DNA from: Kribbella qitaiheensis
GTDB taxonomy: Bacteria; Actinomycetota; Actinomycetes; Propionibacteriales; Kribbellaceae
Length of the DNA: 64,000 nt
Direction: 5' to 3'
NCBI RefSeq assembly: GCF_014217565.1
Contig: NZ_CP043661.1
Span: 186,001-250,000 of the forward strand
Under the pieces are notes generated by a model that was not told the DNA's origin, made no database searches, and worked only from the letters and a program-made list of their open reading frames with translations. Below, piece after piece: positions 35,093-44,385 of the stretch. The stretch's first letter is position 1. Every line of letters starts with the position of its first letter. Made by a program: the position numbers and the translations under genes.

Positions 35093-36901
35093 ATGGACCT
35101 CCTGGCGGATGCGCGGCCCGCGTACACGATGAGCGGCGAAGAAGCAGTCGCCGCTCTCGATGTCGCGCATGCCGAGATCGCGCGGCTGGAGACCTACCGG
35201 CTGAAAGTCACCGCCCGCCTGGACGAGACCGGCTACACCAAAGAAGCCGCCGGCCAAGACACCGCCAGGTTCTTGTCCACGAGGTACCGCCGCAACCTGT
35301 ACGCCACCCGCCAGGACCTCACCCTGGCCAAAGCCCTCCCGAAGTATCCAGCCGTCACCACAGCCCTCCCCGACCCGTATACACCGGCCGACCACGAGGC
35401 CACCATCCACTCCGCCGACGCCGCGAGCATTACCGGCACCGACGCCACCGACGCCACCGACGCCAGCGGCAATGGCGGTAGTGCCGGTGCTGGTGGAGAC
35501 AACGAGGAAGCCCTTCCGGTGCTGCTGCATCCGGAGCAGGCCGAAGCGATCGTGTCCGCGCTTGAAGCCGTCCCGGCAGCTGCGATGGTCTCGGTGGAGA
35601 CTCTGCGGGTCGCCGAAGAACAGATGGTCGAAGCCGCCCGGCACCTGGCGCCGGCTGACCTGAAGAAGTTCGGCCAGCGGATCCGGGAGATCCTCGACAC
35701 CGACGGCCCCGAACCCGCCGAAGGAGCCGCTGAGCGGCGCGAATCCCTCCGCCTCACCAACGCCGACCACGGCGTCAAATTCTCCGGCTACCTCGCCAAC
35801 GCCAACGCCGAACTCCTCAAGACCCTCATCGAAGCCGCCGCGAAACCCCGCAAAATGGACGGCGAACTCGACTGCCGCTCCCGTGACAAACGCCAAGCAG
35901 ACGCCCTCACCCAGGTCCTCACCATCGCCGCCGGCACCGGCGACCTCCCCAGCCACGGCGGCGTCAAGCCCCACGTCACCGTCACCATCGACTACACCGA
36001 CCTGAAAACGATGGGCCGCGACGCCACCGGCAACCTCCAATTCGGCGACAACCTCTCCGCCGCCGCGGTCCGCTGCCTCGCCTGCGATGCCGGCATCATC
36101 CCCATCGTCCTCGGCTCCAACTCCGAACCCCTCGACGTAGGCCGCGAAGAACGCTTCGTCACCAAGGCAATCCGGCGGGCCTTGAACAAACGCGACAAGG
36201 GTTGCGTCGTCTGCGGACTACCCCCGCGCTACTGCCACGCCCACCACATCGTCCACTGGATCGACGGCGGCCCTACCTCGCTGGACAACCTGGCGTTGTT
36301 CTGTGGCACCGACCACAAAGGTGTGCACGCTGGCCACTACACCGTCACCATCACCAACGGCAAAGTCCACGTCACCCGCCCCACCTGGGCCGCCGCACCT
36401 CGCCTGACCAAACCACTCGGCAGACCGTCGACACCACAAGGCCACCCCTACAAGAACGCGCCCACCCCGGACGGGCTCGCCAATCCAAGCGGGCGTGCTG
36501 CCCCGCGCGCGAACACTGATCTGGACACGAACGTCGAGCTGGACGCGGACGTTGATGTTGGCGCGCTTACCGGCCCGGGCACATTCGCCGCCCGGAGCGG
36601 GCAAGCCACCATGGTCGCGAACTCAGATCTGGACGCGCACACCGCCTCTGGCGGACACGACGGCGTCGCAGCGACCACCTGCGAAGACGACTCCTGCAAT
36701 CACAGCCACACCCCGGGTGCCGAAGCCGAGACCAGTTCATTCACCGGAACCGACAACGACCCGTTCTGGGGGCAAGGCCGCTCCAATCGGACCCATCGCC
36801 CGGTCCGCGTCTTCTCGCTGGTCAATGACCCACCACCACTAGCCGCGCAACGCCCTGCCGACTTCGACCCCTGGGCCCCAGAAACACTCGACACCGGATA
36901 G
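35093..36901 (+). CDS. DUF222/HNH endonuclease (REP13E12-type)
   Basis: A 602-residue protein. The N-terminal DUF222 region (~1-320) is interrupted by a low-complexity linker (DATDATDASGNGGSAGAGG, ~120-140). The HNH nuclease lies at ~370-410: CVVCGLPPRYCHAHHIVHW, DGGPTSLDNLALFC. A disordered tail of ~190 residues contains repeats of the type DLDTNVELDADVDV. The family is multi-copy in actinobacteria (13E12 repeats of mycobacteria) and is linked to mobile-like behaviour; its biological role is unclear. No partner gene is nearby. The next gene starts 167 bp downstream; this gap shows no feature beyond a heptamer repeat. Confidence 0.88.
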   Translation: MDLLADARPAYTMSGEEAVAALDVAHAEIARLETYRLKVTARLDETGYTKEAAGQDTARFLSTRYRRNLYATRQDLTLAKALPKYPAVTTALPDPYTPADHEATIHSADAASITGTDATDATDASGNGGSAGAGGDNEEALPVLLHPEQAEAIVSALEAVPAAAMVSVETLRVAEEQMVEAARHLAPADLKKFGQRIREILDTDGPEPAEGAAERRESLRLTNADHGVKFSGYLANANAELLKTLIEAAAKPRKMDGELDCRSRDKRQADALTQVLTIAAGTGDLPSHGGVKPHVTVTIDYTDLKTMGRDATGNLQFGDNLSAAAVRCLACDAGIIPIVLGSNSEPLDVGREERFVTKAIRRALNKRDKGCVVCGLPPRYCHAHHIVHWIDGGPTSLDNLALFCGTDHKGVHAGHYTVTITNGKVHVTRPTWAAAPRLTKPLGRPSTPQGHPYKNAPTPDGLANPSGRAAPRANTDLDTNVELDADVDVGALTGPGTFAARSGQATMVANSDLDAHTASGGHDGVAATTCEDDSCNHSHTPGAEAETSSFTGTDNDPFWGQGRSNRTHRPVRVFSLVNDPPPLAAQRPADFDPWAPETLDTG

Positions 36902-37031
36902 CCGCCCCGCGATGGTTGGCGCCGCCGGGTAGGTCGCACGCTGCGAGTCTGGCGGCATCAGCTTTCTGGGTGCAGTTGGCCTGCTCACTCGATCCACCAG
37001 TTCGGCTGAACCGCGGATGGCTGAGACTGGA

Positions 37032-37052
37032 GCGACGTGCGACGTGCGACGT
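37032..37052 (+). repeat. Triple GCGACGT heptamer just before a ribosome site
   Basis: Three perfect tandem copies of GCGACGT (7 bp) end 8 bp before the GGAGG Shine-Dalgarno of the amidohydrolase gene. Copy-number change here would shift the 5' UTR by 7 nt per unit, so it could tune translation. The effect is speculative. Confidence 0.7.
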
Positions 37053-37068
37053 GCGAGCTGGAGGATGC

Positions 37069-38460
37069 ATGCGGGAACTGGTGGTCCGGAACTGTTCTGT
37101 CCTGGTGGTCCCGGAGGTGGGGGAGTGCCGCGTTGACGAAGCGCAGGACATCCACATCCGGGACGGCGCGATCACTGCGATCACCGCCACCGGCGCGCAG
37201 CCCGACGGCCTGTTGGATTCCGCTGACGCTCGGTCGGCGGATGATGTCGAGGTGCTCGATGCGACCGGTCTGCTCGCCGTGCCGGGGCTGACCAACTCGC
37301 ATACGCATAGTCCGATGGTGATGATGCGGGGCGCGGCCGAGGATATGTCGATCGACGACTGGTTCAACCGCAAGATCTGGCCCATGGAGGTTAACCTCAC
37401 CCCTGAGCGCGTGAAGGTCGGTGCGCGTCTCGCCTGTGCCGAAATGCTGCTTGCGGGGGTCACCACTTTCGTCGACCACTACTCCCACGCCGACCAGATT
37501 GCCGAAGCGGCCCTGGAATCCGGCATCCGCGCGGACCTGGCGCCCACCTTTTTCTCTTCCACCGGCACAGAGGGACGAGACGCCGCGTTCGCCGCAGCCC
37601 GCGAGATCCGCACCCTAGGTCTATCGGTCGCGAACGGCCGCCCTCCGCGCATCACGGCCAGCCTCGGCCCGCACGCGCCGTACACGGTTACCGACGAAGA
37701 CCTACGCCGTACTGCGGAAGTCGCGCGAGCCGAAGGATTCCGGATGCACCTGCACGCAGCCGAAACCGAGGATCAAACTCAATCGTCGATCGACCGCCTC
37801 GGCGTCACTCCGATCGAGGTGCTCGCGCGAACTGGCGTACTCGGAGCCGGCACCCTCATCGCCCACGGCTGCGGCATCCGCGACTCGGACCTGCCACTGA
37901 TGGAACCCTTCGCCGACCGTACGGCGATCGCCTGCTGCCCCAAGGTCTACCTCAAGCTCGCGATGGGCTCGACCACTCCCATCAAGTCCCTCCAGTCGAT
38001 CGGCATCCCCATCGGCATCGGCACGGACGGAGCCGCCGTCCACAACACCCTCGACGTCTGGGAGTCCCTCCGCCTCGTCGCCCTCACCCAGAAACAACGC
38101 GAACAGGAAGCCGAGTGGATGACCGTCTCGGACACCCTCCGCCTAGCCACCCGTGGCGGTGCCACCGCAGCCGGCCTCACCCACCTGACCGGCGCCATCG
38201 AACCAGGCCGCCGCGCCGACATCGCCCTGCTCGACCTCGCCGCTCCCCATCACCAGCCGATCCACGATCCCCGCGCGAGCCTCGTCTACTCCACCCGCGC
38301 CAGCGACGTAGTCCACGTCCTCGTAGACGGCGACGTGGTAGTCCGCAACCGAACCCTCACCACCGTCAACCTCCCCGACATCATCGAAGACGCCCGATCC
38401 CTCGCCCACACCCTCGTAGACCTCTCCGCCAACTCCACCATCCAGACCTACGCCCCGTGA
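37069..38460 (+). CDS. Amidohydrolase of the SAH/MTA deaminase-like group
   Basis: A 463-residue metal-dependent deaminase. Metal and active-site motifs: NSHTHSPMVMMRG (HxH), MHLHAAETEDQTQSS (His and Glu), LIAHGCGI (His) and IGTDGAAVHNTLD (Asp), all in the normal order. The family deaminates S-adenosylhomocysteine, methylthioadenosine, guanine-like or chlorinated triazine rings. ATG 37069 follows GGAGG by about 5 bases. The stop codon (38458-38460) lies inside the first unit of a downstream minisatellite, so repeat instability could reach the coding end. Confidence 0.88.
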   Translation: MRELVVRNCSVLVVPEVGECRVDEAQDIHIRDGAITAITATGAQPDGLLDSADARSADDVEVLDATGLLAVPGLTNSHTHSPMVMMRGAAEDMSIDDWFNRKIWPMEVNLTPERVKVGARLACAEMLLAGVTTFVDHYSHADQIAEAALESGIRADLAPTFFSSTGTEGRDAAFAAAREIRTLGLSVANGRPPRITASLGPHAPYTVTDEDLRRTAEVARAEGFRMHLHAAETEDQTQSSIDRLGVTPIEVLARTGVLGAGTLIAHGCGIRDSDLPLMEPFADRTAIACCPKVYLKLAMGSTTPIKSLQSIGIPIGIGTDGAAVHNTLDVWESLRLVALTQKQREQEAEWMTVSDTLRLATRGGATAAGLTHLTGAIEPGRRADIALLDLAAPHHQPIHDPRASLVYSTRASDVVHVLVDGDVVVRNRTLTTVNLPDIIEDARSLAHTLVDLSANSTIQTYAP

Positions 38461-38678
38461 ACCCCCAGCACCTCGGTCCCGCGAACCCCCCAGCACCTCG
38501 GTCCCGCGAACCCCCCAGCACCTCGGTCCCGTGAACCCCCAGCACCTCGGTCCCGTGAACCCCCAGCACCTCGGTCCCGTGAACCCCCAGCACCTCGGTC
38601 CCGCGAACCCCCCAGCACCTCGGTCCCGTGAACCCCCAGCACCTCGGTCCCGCGAAACCCCCAATGCCTCGGCCCCGC
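38459..38678. repeat. Minisatellite: eight 24/25-bp units plus one degenerate unit
   Basis: The unit is GAACCCCCAGCACCTCGG followed by TCCCGY. Unit starts: 38459, 38483, 38508, 38533, 38557, 38581, 38605, 38630, and a mutated ninth at 38654. Units differ only by 5 or 6 C in the C-run and by C/T at the end. There are no spacers, so it is not CRISPR. It fills the gap between the amidohydrolase stop and the convergent SRPBCC gene. Confidence 0.95.
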
Positions 38679-38706
38679 AGGACCTCACCCTCGGACCCAC
38701 GACGTA

Positions 38707-39123
38707 CTAGGCCTGAGTCGGCGAGTCGCCTTCGCAGAACTTCCGCACTGCTTGGAGTTCGTCCTCGATAATCTTCAGTTGATCGGCGACGGCCGTTTCG
38801 GGGGTGCCGGCAGGAAAGAAGATCGTGAACTGGTACTCGCTGCCGTCCCCGTTCGGCAGCACCCGAGTGAACCCGCCGACCCGGTGGTCCTGCGCGCGAA
38901 GAATGTCGACCGTCCCGTGCTCCCGCGAACCACGCACGATGAGCCTCAGTTGATCGGTGCCGTTGTCCACCACCCACTCATCACCACTGGGCTCGATGGT
39001 GGGCGCGAACCCAGGTGCCCAGCGAGGCAGGTTCCGCGCATCAGCGACGAAGTCGAACACCTCGGACGGCGTTGCAGCAATGGAGATCGTCCGCGTCTCG
39101 GCGCGGCCCGCAATAGTAAGCAT
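38707..39123 (-). CDS. SRPBCC (START-like) family protein
   Basis: A 138-residue protein from ATG 39123 (MLTIAGRAETRTISIAA). It has the helix-grip start SIAATPSEVFDFVADARNLPRWAPG and the C-terminal helix TAVADQLKIIEDELQAVRKF. It should bind a small hydrophobic ligand in its cavity or act as a polyketide cyclase-like enzyme. It is divergent from a MarR gene and its start codon lies inside a perfect inverted repeat, so the MarR protein very likely represses it. Confidence 0.87.
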   Translation of the reverse strand: MLTIAGRAETRTISIAATPSEVFDFVADARNLPRWAPGFAPTIEPSGDEWVVDNGTDQLRLIVRGSREHGTVDILRAQDHRVGGFTRVLPNGDGSEYQFTIFFPAGTPETAVADQLKIIEDELQAVRKFCEGDSPTQA

Positions 39124-39139
39124 ATGTAGATCATATGCT
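39119..39139. promoter_or_regulatory. MarR-type operator over the SRPBCC start
   Basis: AGCATATG (39119-39126) and CATATGCT (39132-39139) are perfect 8-bp arms around TAGAT. A further copy of ATATGCTA lies at 39150-39157. The region is AT-rich against a very GC-rich background, as expected for a shared divergent promoter and operator. Confidence 0.82.
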
Positions 39140-39174
39140 AATGCGTACGATATGCTACTGTTTACCATGACCGA

Positions 39175-39588
39175 GTGGAACGCGAAGACTTCGGAGCCCT
39201 GCTAGCTCAGGTGATGCGCCGCGTCATGGACGCCGAGCGCCCCATCCTCACCGCCCACGGCCTCTCCATGTGGGCTTACAGCGTTCTCTCGCGCCTGGCA
39301 GACCGCCCGATGGAAACGCAACAGGCTCTGGCAAAGTCCATCGGCTACGACAAGTCCCGCCTGATCGCCCTCTTGGACGACCTGGAACGCGACGGCCTAC
39401 TGACCCGCCAGCCCGACCCCTCCGACCGCCGCGCCCACACCGTCACCCTCACTCCGGCCGGCAAGGCCCGCCTCCACGCCGCCAAGACCGACATCCACGC
39501 CATGGAAGACGACCTCCTCGCGCCCTTGAGCCCCACCGAGAAGCGCCACCTGCTGTCGGCCCTGCCCAGACTCGCCCAAGAACCGTGA
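39175..39588 (+). CDS. MarR-family regulator
   Basis: A 137-residue winged-helix regulator: SVLSRLADRPMETQQALAKSIGYDKSRLIALLDDLE (helix-turn-helix; key part ALAKSIGYDKSRLIALL) and the beta-wing DGLLTRQPDPSDRRAHTV with the family Asp-x-Arg signature. GTG 39175 is the only in-frame start of normal length. It should respond to a small phenolic or lipophilic molecule and control the divergent SRPBCC gene and itself through the inverted repeat at 39119-39139. Confidence 0.9.
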   Translation: MEREDFGALLAQVMRRVMDAERPILTAHGLSMWAYSVLSRLADRPMETQQALAKSIGYDKSRLIALLDDLERDGLLTRQPDPSDRRAHTVTLTPAGKARLHAAKTDIHAMEDDLLAPLSPTEKRHLLSALPRLAQEP

Positions 39589-39609
39589 CCAGAGGCATGC
39601 ACAAACGAG

Positions 39610-39643
39610 CCGGTCCCCGGCTACCGAAGTAGCCGAGGACCGG
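39610..39643. terminator. Bidirectional hairpin terminator
   Basis: CCGGTCCCCGGCTA (39610-39623) and TAGCCGAGGACCGG (39630-39643) pair over 14 nt with one mismatch and a 6-nt loop. It lies between the convergent MarR and subtilase stops. Confidence 0.88.
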
Positions 39644-39659
39644 TCGTTCGTACTACGGG

Positions 39660-42530
39660 TTAGTTGACCGTGAAGGACTTGGCGGGGGAGACCGCCGTCG
39701 CGTGGTCAGCGTCGGCCTGGAAGACGACGCGGTAGGTGTAGGTGCCCTTGGCCGTCGGCTTGATGGCGAAGGCGTAGTTGCCGGTGGTGTTGAGCTTGGT
39801 CGAGGTGATGGTTGACCAGGTCGAGCCACTGAGGCGCTGCAGGTAGACCGGCGAGCCGGCGTGCTGCGGGCGGACGTAGCCGTAGAAGTTGGTCGTGGCA
39901 CCGAGCTTGATCGTGGCCGGGGAGACGTTCGACGTGATGGTCGGACGAACCTCGACGGTGAAGTTGCCGGTGCGGGAGCCCAGCAGATCGGCTGAGCCGT
40001 TGTAGCCCCAGGCGAACACGGTGGAGACCGAGGGGGCGTAGCCGACGACGCTGAAAGTGCCGTCTGCGGCCGTGGTCTTGCGGGTGATCTCGCGCCATAC
40101 CGTGCCGTTCTTGTCACGGCCGTAGAGCGAGATCGGTACGCCGGCCAGGGCCGCGTGCGTGTCGATCCGGGTGACCTTGCCGCCCAGCGTGACGCCGCCA
40201 CCGAAGTCGATGATCGACTTGTCGGCGGTCAGCGACGTCGAGCTGCCGATCAGCTGAGTGGTGGCAGCAGTGGCGCTGTACTTGCCGCTCCGGTCCTTCA
40301 CCCAAGCGCTGAAGGCGTAGCTGGTCGCGTTGGCCAGGCCGGTCGCCGTACCGGACGTCGTAGCGCCAGCAGCGTAAGCGGTGCCGGCAGTCGGCGACGC
40401 AGGCGGAGTGGTTCCGGCTGCGCCGCGTACGACGACCTGGTCGAGGTCGGTCAGACCCGGCAGGGTCCAGCTCAGCGCGGCCGTGGTGTAGGCGCCGGTC
40501 GCGTCGAAGCCGGTGACCGCTCCGGGAGCGTTGTCGACCGTGCGGAACACCGAGGTGAAGTTCTCGCCAGTCGCACCGCCGGTCTCCTGCACGCCACTGA
40601 CCGAGATCCGGTACGGCGTGTTGTCGAGCAGGTCCGCCGTCGGCGTGATGGTGATCTGCTTGGTGTCGGCCGCGTACTCGGCAGTGCTCGGCACAACCGC
40701 GCCGGTCTTGCCGTTGAGCAGCCGGACGGTGCTGTCGATGACGCTGGCCGGCGACAGGTCGGTCGCGGAGGTGATGACCGGCTTGACGCTCAAAGCGACA
40801 CCGGTCGAGTACTCCGGCACCGACGAGTTCTGCACCCAGGTGTGGTCGAAGGCCGCGGGTCCGGCCGACGAATCGGCGTACGAGACGGTGTAGGCCCGGC
40901 TGTCACGCGACCCGTTGTAGTTGCGGACCGAGATGTAGTTGTCGCCGGCCACCAGGTTGACGTTGACGCTGGCGGTCACCGGCTCCGGGTTCTCCGGCTC
41001 GGAAGCGACCTCATCGCCGCCGATCTGCTGGAGGTCCTTGTCGTACACCTTCACGACAGGGGCGAAGTTCTGAGCCCGGTTCAACCAGTCGTAGGTCGGG
41101 CTGGTGACGTTGATCGCCACGCTGCGAGCTGCCGCGCTGGTGATCTTGTACCAGTCGACGTCGCCCTCGATGCCTGTCGCGCCGGTGATCGAGCTGCCGG
41201 TGATGGCAGTGGCGCGAGCCGGTACGTCGTTGCCGTCCGGTCCGGCGCTCCAGAACTCGGGCGCCCAGGCGCCACCGAGAGCGTTGTAGGCGTCAAGGAT
41301 GCCGGCGCCGTAGAACGGGTCGAGACCACGCGGGCCTGCGTCACGGGCAGTCGACTTCAGGCGGTCCATGATCTGGGCCGGCGTATAGCTCGGGAACTTG
41401 TTCCGCAGCAGCGCCGCGACGCCCGCGACCATCGGGGCGGAGAACGACGTGCCGCTGTTGGTCCAGTACGGCAGGTAGCCCGCCGGGGTCAGGCCGCGCG
41501 GGCCGGTGGAGATGATGTTCCAGCCGGGGGCCGCGATGTCGACCCAGTCGCCCTGGGTGCTGAAGCTGGTCAGCGCGCCGTTGTTGTCGGTCGCGGCGAC
41601 CGACAGGACCTCGGGGTACGACGCGGGGAAGTGCGGCACGTTGACGCCGGTGTTGCCGGCCGCCGCCACGACGACGACGCCCTTGGCGACCGCGGCCTTG
41701 ACCGCGTCGTGCAGCAGGCTGTCGTCACCGTCGCCGCCGAGGGACATGTTGATCACCCGGGCGCCGTTGTTCGCGGCCCAGTTGATGCCGGCGATGATGA
41801 CCGAGTCGGGGCCGGAGCCACTCGAGTCGAGCACCTTGACCGGGAGGATCTTGACGTTCCAGGCGACACCCGCGACGCCGGCACCGTTGTTGGTGTTCGC
41901 GCCGATGATGCCGGCCGTCATCGTGCCGTGGCCGTTGTTGTCGTTCGGCGTCGTGCCGGGCTGGATCTCGTTCCGCCCGGCCAGCACCCGGCCCGCGAGA
42001 TCCGGGTGACCGGCGTCGATGCCGGTGTCCAGTACGGCGACCGTCTGCGCACCTGCCGTCTTGGTCAGGTCCCATGCCTGCGGCATCCGGATCGCCGACA
42101 TCGCGCCGGCCTGGTCCGAGCCGTAGTACGTGTCGTTCGGTACGGCGGACGCGGTGCGGATGTAGTCCAGGGACGCCTTCTCGACGCTGGCGTCGGCCTT
42201 GAGCGCCTTCAGCATGTCCGGCGCTGCCTGGTCGCTGGTCACCGTGACGAGGTCGGTACCGACGGCGGCCGAGGACCGGCTCTTGACCTTGCCGAGTGCC
42301 CTGGACTTCGCGGCGGCAGACGCGGTCTTCTTGAACTTCACGAGCACCGTGTTGGGCGCGTACGCGTCCTTGGCCGGCTTCGCGGTGCGCGCGAAGGTGG
42401 GCTTGACGGCGTACGGGCCGGGTTTCGGCTGAGCGGCGTTGCCGGACGAACCGGTGATGGTGACCAAGGTGGCAGCTACCAGAGCAGCGGGCACAGCAAG
42501 GCGCAGCAGATGAACTGGGCGGATGGGCAC
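39660..42530 (-). CDS. Secreted subtilisin-like serine protease (S8)
   Basis: A 956-residue protease from GTG 42530, which follows a GGGGGG ribosome site; an in-frame TTG at 42542 would add four residues. Sec signal to about residue 35, an I9-like propeptide (~55-125), then the catalytic domain with Asp168 (VLDTGID), His201 (NGHGTMTAG), oxyanion Asn293 (AAAGN) and Ser362 (GTSFSAPMVAG). The C-terminal half holds a pre-peptidase-like domain, a Big_5-like domain (DLSPASVIDSTVRLLNG), an FN3 domain and two Ig-like or carboxypeptidase-regulatory-like domains. It degrades proteins outside the cell. No dedicated regulator is adjacent. Confidence 0.92.
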   Translation of the reverse strand: MPIRPVHLLRLAVPAALVAATLVTITGSSGNAAQPKPGPYAVKPTFARTAKPAKDAYAPNTVLVKFKKTASAAAKSRALGKVKSRSSAAVGTDLVTVTSDQAAPDMLKALKADASVEKASLDYIRTASAVPNDTYYGSDQAGAMSAIRMPQAWDLTKTAGAQTVAVLDTGIDAGHPDLAGRVLAGRNEIQPGTTPNDNNGHGTMTAGIIGANTNNGAGVAGVAWNVKILPVKVLDSSGSGPDSVIIAGINWAANNGARVINMSLGGDGDDSLLHDAVKAAVAKGVVVVAAAGNTGVNVPHFPASYPEVLSVAATDNNGALTSFSTQGDWVDIAAPGWNIISTGPRGLTPAGYLPYWTNSGTSFSAPMVAGVAALLRNKFPSYTPAQIMDRLKSTARDAGPRGLDPFYGAGILDAYNALGGAWAPEFWSAGPDGNDVPARATAITGSSITGATGIEGDVDWYKITSAAARSVAINVTSPTYDWLNRAQNFAPVVKVYDKDLQQIGGDEVASEPENPEPVTASVNVNLVAGDNYISVRNYNGSRDSRAYTVSYADSSAGPAAFDHTWVQNSSVPEYSTGVALSVKPVITSATDLSPASVIDSTVRLLNGKTGAVVPSTAEYAADTKQITITPTADLLDNTPYRISVSGVQETGGATGENFTSVFRTVDNAPGAVTGFDATGAYTTAALSWTLPGLTDLDQVVVRGAAGTTPPASPTAGTAYAAGATTSGTATGLANATSYAFSAWVKDRSGKYSATAATTQLIGSSTSLTADKSIIDFGGGVTLGGKVTRIDTHAALAGVPISLYGRDKNGTVWREITRKTTAADGTFSVVGYAPSVSTVFAWGYNGSADLLGSRTGNFTVEVRPTITSNVSPATIKLGATTNFYGYVRPQHAGSPVYLQRLSGSTWSTITSTKLNTTGNYAFAIKPTAKGTYTYRVVFQADADHATAVSPAKSFTVN

Positions 42531-42691
42531 GGACCCCCCCAAGGGTCTCAGAGTGACTTTGTTGCAGGAGTATCTCAGAGGGTGGGAGCAACTTTCCCGA
42601 CCGCTGGATTGTCAAAAGCTGCAATTTCGCTCCGACGTCCCGGCCGGACCGCCTGAACCGGGCGGGATTGAGCTATAAGGCGAGGAGAACC

Positions 42692-43030
42692 ATGAAGTAC
42701 ATGCTGTTGATCCGCCCGGACGTCGATTTCTCCGGCGAGGTGCCGGCCGAGATGGTCGCGGCGACCGTGGCCTGGGTGGAAGAGATGACAGAGCGTGGCG
42801 TCCGGTTACACGGTGACGCGATCCGGCCCGCGTCCGAGGGCGTCGGCGTCAGTCGCCGGGCGGGCAAGGTGATCACCACCGACGGCCCGTACGCGGAAGC
42901 GAAGGAGCAGATGGGCGGCTACGACATGCTCGAGTGCCGCGACCTGGACGAAGCGATCGAGATCGCCTCCAAGCACCCGGTCGCCGAGATCGGCGTAGTA
43001 GAGGTACGCGCAGTCGCCACAATCGAGTAG
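42692..43030 (+). CDS. YCII-related (DGPF) domain protein
   Basis: A 112-residue protein with the family start MKYMLLIRPDVDF and the DGPF-type motif VITTDGPYAEAKEQMGGYDMLEC. AGGCGAGGAG precedes ATG 42692. The fold is a dimeric alpha-beta barrel. In actinobacteria these genes usually accompany an ECF sigma factor gene; none is found here, so this is a solitary copy. It is divergent from the subtilase gene. Confidence 0.88.
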   Translation: MKYMLLIRPDVDFSGEVPAEMVAATVAWVEEMTERGVRLHGDAIRPASEGVGVSRRAGKVITTDGPYAEAKEQMGGYDMLECRDLDEAIEIASKHPVAEIGVVEVRAVATIE

Positions 43031-43185
43031 CTGTTGCCCACGGCCCCGTCCTGCGGGGGCGCTGGTTGCCCTGGGCGCCCGCACTGCGCGGTACCGGCTT
43101 CTGGGAGGGGAGCCACCCTTTCGAACAAGACAACATGGTCAGCGCACCCCGCCCTCAACCGACAGGCGTGCGCCGAGCCGGTACC

Positions 43186-44385
43186 TCAGGCCTGTGAGCC
43201 GCGGTGACGCCGACGGAGGGGCACGCCGATCAGTGCGGCGACAGGTCCGGCAGCGAGCAGGATCGCCAACGCGGCATAGCCGTAGTTCAAGGCCGCCGCG
43301 GTGGCGATACCTGCCACCAGCAACGGTCCGCCGGCGTCGCCGAGCTCGCGGCCCAGCTCCGCGGTGCCCATCGTCTGACCGAGCCGAGCCTCCGGGGTCG
43401 AGGCCGCAAGGGCAGCGAACCCCACTGGCGTGATCAGGCCCGTCCCTGCGCCGATCAGGACCGCCGCGAGCAGAATCCCGGCAACGCCCGGCAGGGTCGC
43501 GCATCCCAGCCCGGCCGCCGCGAGCGCCAGGCCGCCGCCGAGACCGATCCGAGCGGTCAGGCGCCCGGCATCCAGGGCCCGCCCGGCCCACGGCTGGACC
43601 AGCGCGGCAGTGGCGGCGAGCACCGAGACCGCCGCACCGGTTGCGATCGTCCCCAGACCTGTCGCCGCCCCAGTGACCGGGAGAAAACCGACACCCACCG
43701 ACAGGGCCGCAGTCGCGCCGGCCAGGGCGGCAGTCGGTCGCAGGAACGCTGGATCGGTGACCCGGCGAGCCAGGTCGAGCACCGTCTGCCGCTTGCGTGG
43801 CAGCGGCGGAATTGCCGGCACGGCCACCAATGCCCAGGCCGCAACCAGCAGACCGAGGACAGTCATCACCGCGAACAGCAGGCGGAACCCACCCAGCCAC
43901 ACCAAGGCGCCACCGAGCAGCGGGCCGAGGGTGTAGCCGATGCTCTTGTAGAACCCATAGCTGCCGAAAGCGCGGCCGTGCTTGGCGGCCGGGTTCAGTC
44001 TGGCGACCAATGCCGAGGCCGCTGGTGAGAACGCCGACGCCGCCGCGCCCTGGCCGAGGCGGGCTGCCCACAGCCAGCCTGGACTGTCGGCGAGCACGTA
44101 CAACCCCGACGCCAAGGCGAAGCCGACCAGGCCGGCCAAGAGCACGGGGCGAGCGCCGACCCGGTCGGCGATGGTGCCGAACACCGGCTTCAACACGACC
44201 TCTGCGCCGTCGTACAGGGCCAGCAGCACGCCTAGCGTCAGCAGCGATCTGACCGCGTCGTCGGAGAAGCCGCCGAGGTTGGCAGCGACCGCGTGCGCGC
44301 CGAACGCGGTGGTGAATCCCGCTGCGTACAGCGGCGACATCCGCCGGCGTGATGCTGCTGCCTGGCTCGAAACCGGTTCAGTCAT
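43186..44385 (-). CDS. MFS transporter (DHA1-like)
   Basis: A 399-residue, 12-helix transporter. The cytoplasmic 2-3 loop shows GTIADRVGARPVLLAG, a good match to the superfamily motif, and the family repeat reappears as GPLLVAGIATAAALN in the second half. It is most similar in layout to multidrug or sugar efflux carriers. It stands alone; the 155 bp gap to the convergent YCII gene contains a weak GGGCGC/GCGCCC stem (43057-43080). Confidence 0.87.
   Translation of the reverse strand: MTEPVSSQAAASRRRMSPLYAAGFTTAFGAHAVAANLGGFSDDAVRSLLTLGVLLALYDGAEVVLKPVFGTIADRVGARPVLLAGLVGFALASGLYVLADSPGWLWAARLGQGAAASAFSPAASALVARLNPAAKHGRAFGSYGFYKSIGYTLGPLLGGALVWLGGFRLLFAVMTVLGLLVAAWALVAVPAIPPLPRKRQTVLDLARRVTDPAFLRPTAALAGATAALSVGVGFLPVTGAATGLGTIATGAAVSVLAATAALVQPWAGRALDAGRLTARIGLGGGLALAAAGLGCATLPGVAGILLAAVLIGAGTGLITPVGFAALAASTPEARLGQTMGTAELGRELGDAGGPLLVAGIATAAALNYGYAALAILLAAGPVAALIGVPLRRRHRGSQA

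Noticed and set aside
38459..38678. CRISPR array
   Set aside because: Units are directly adjacent with no spacers, and no cas genes are near; it is a minisatellite.
40155..42656. Long plus-strand open frame opposite the subtilase gene
   Set aside because: Arg/Gly/Val-rich translation without motifs; the minus strand encodes a complete catalytic triad.
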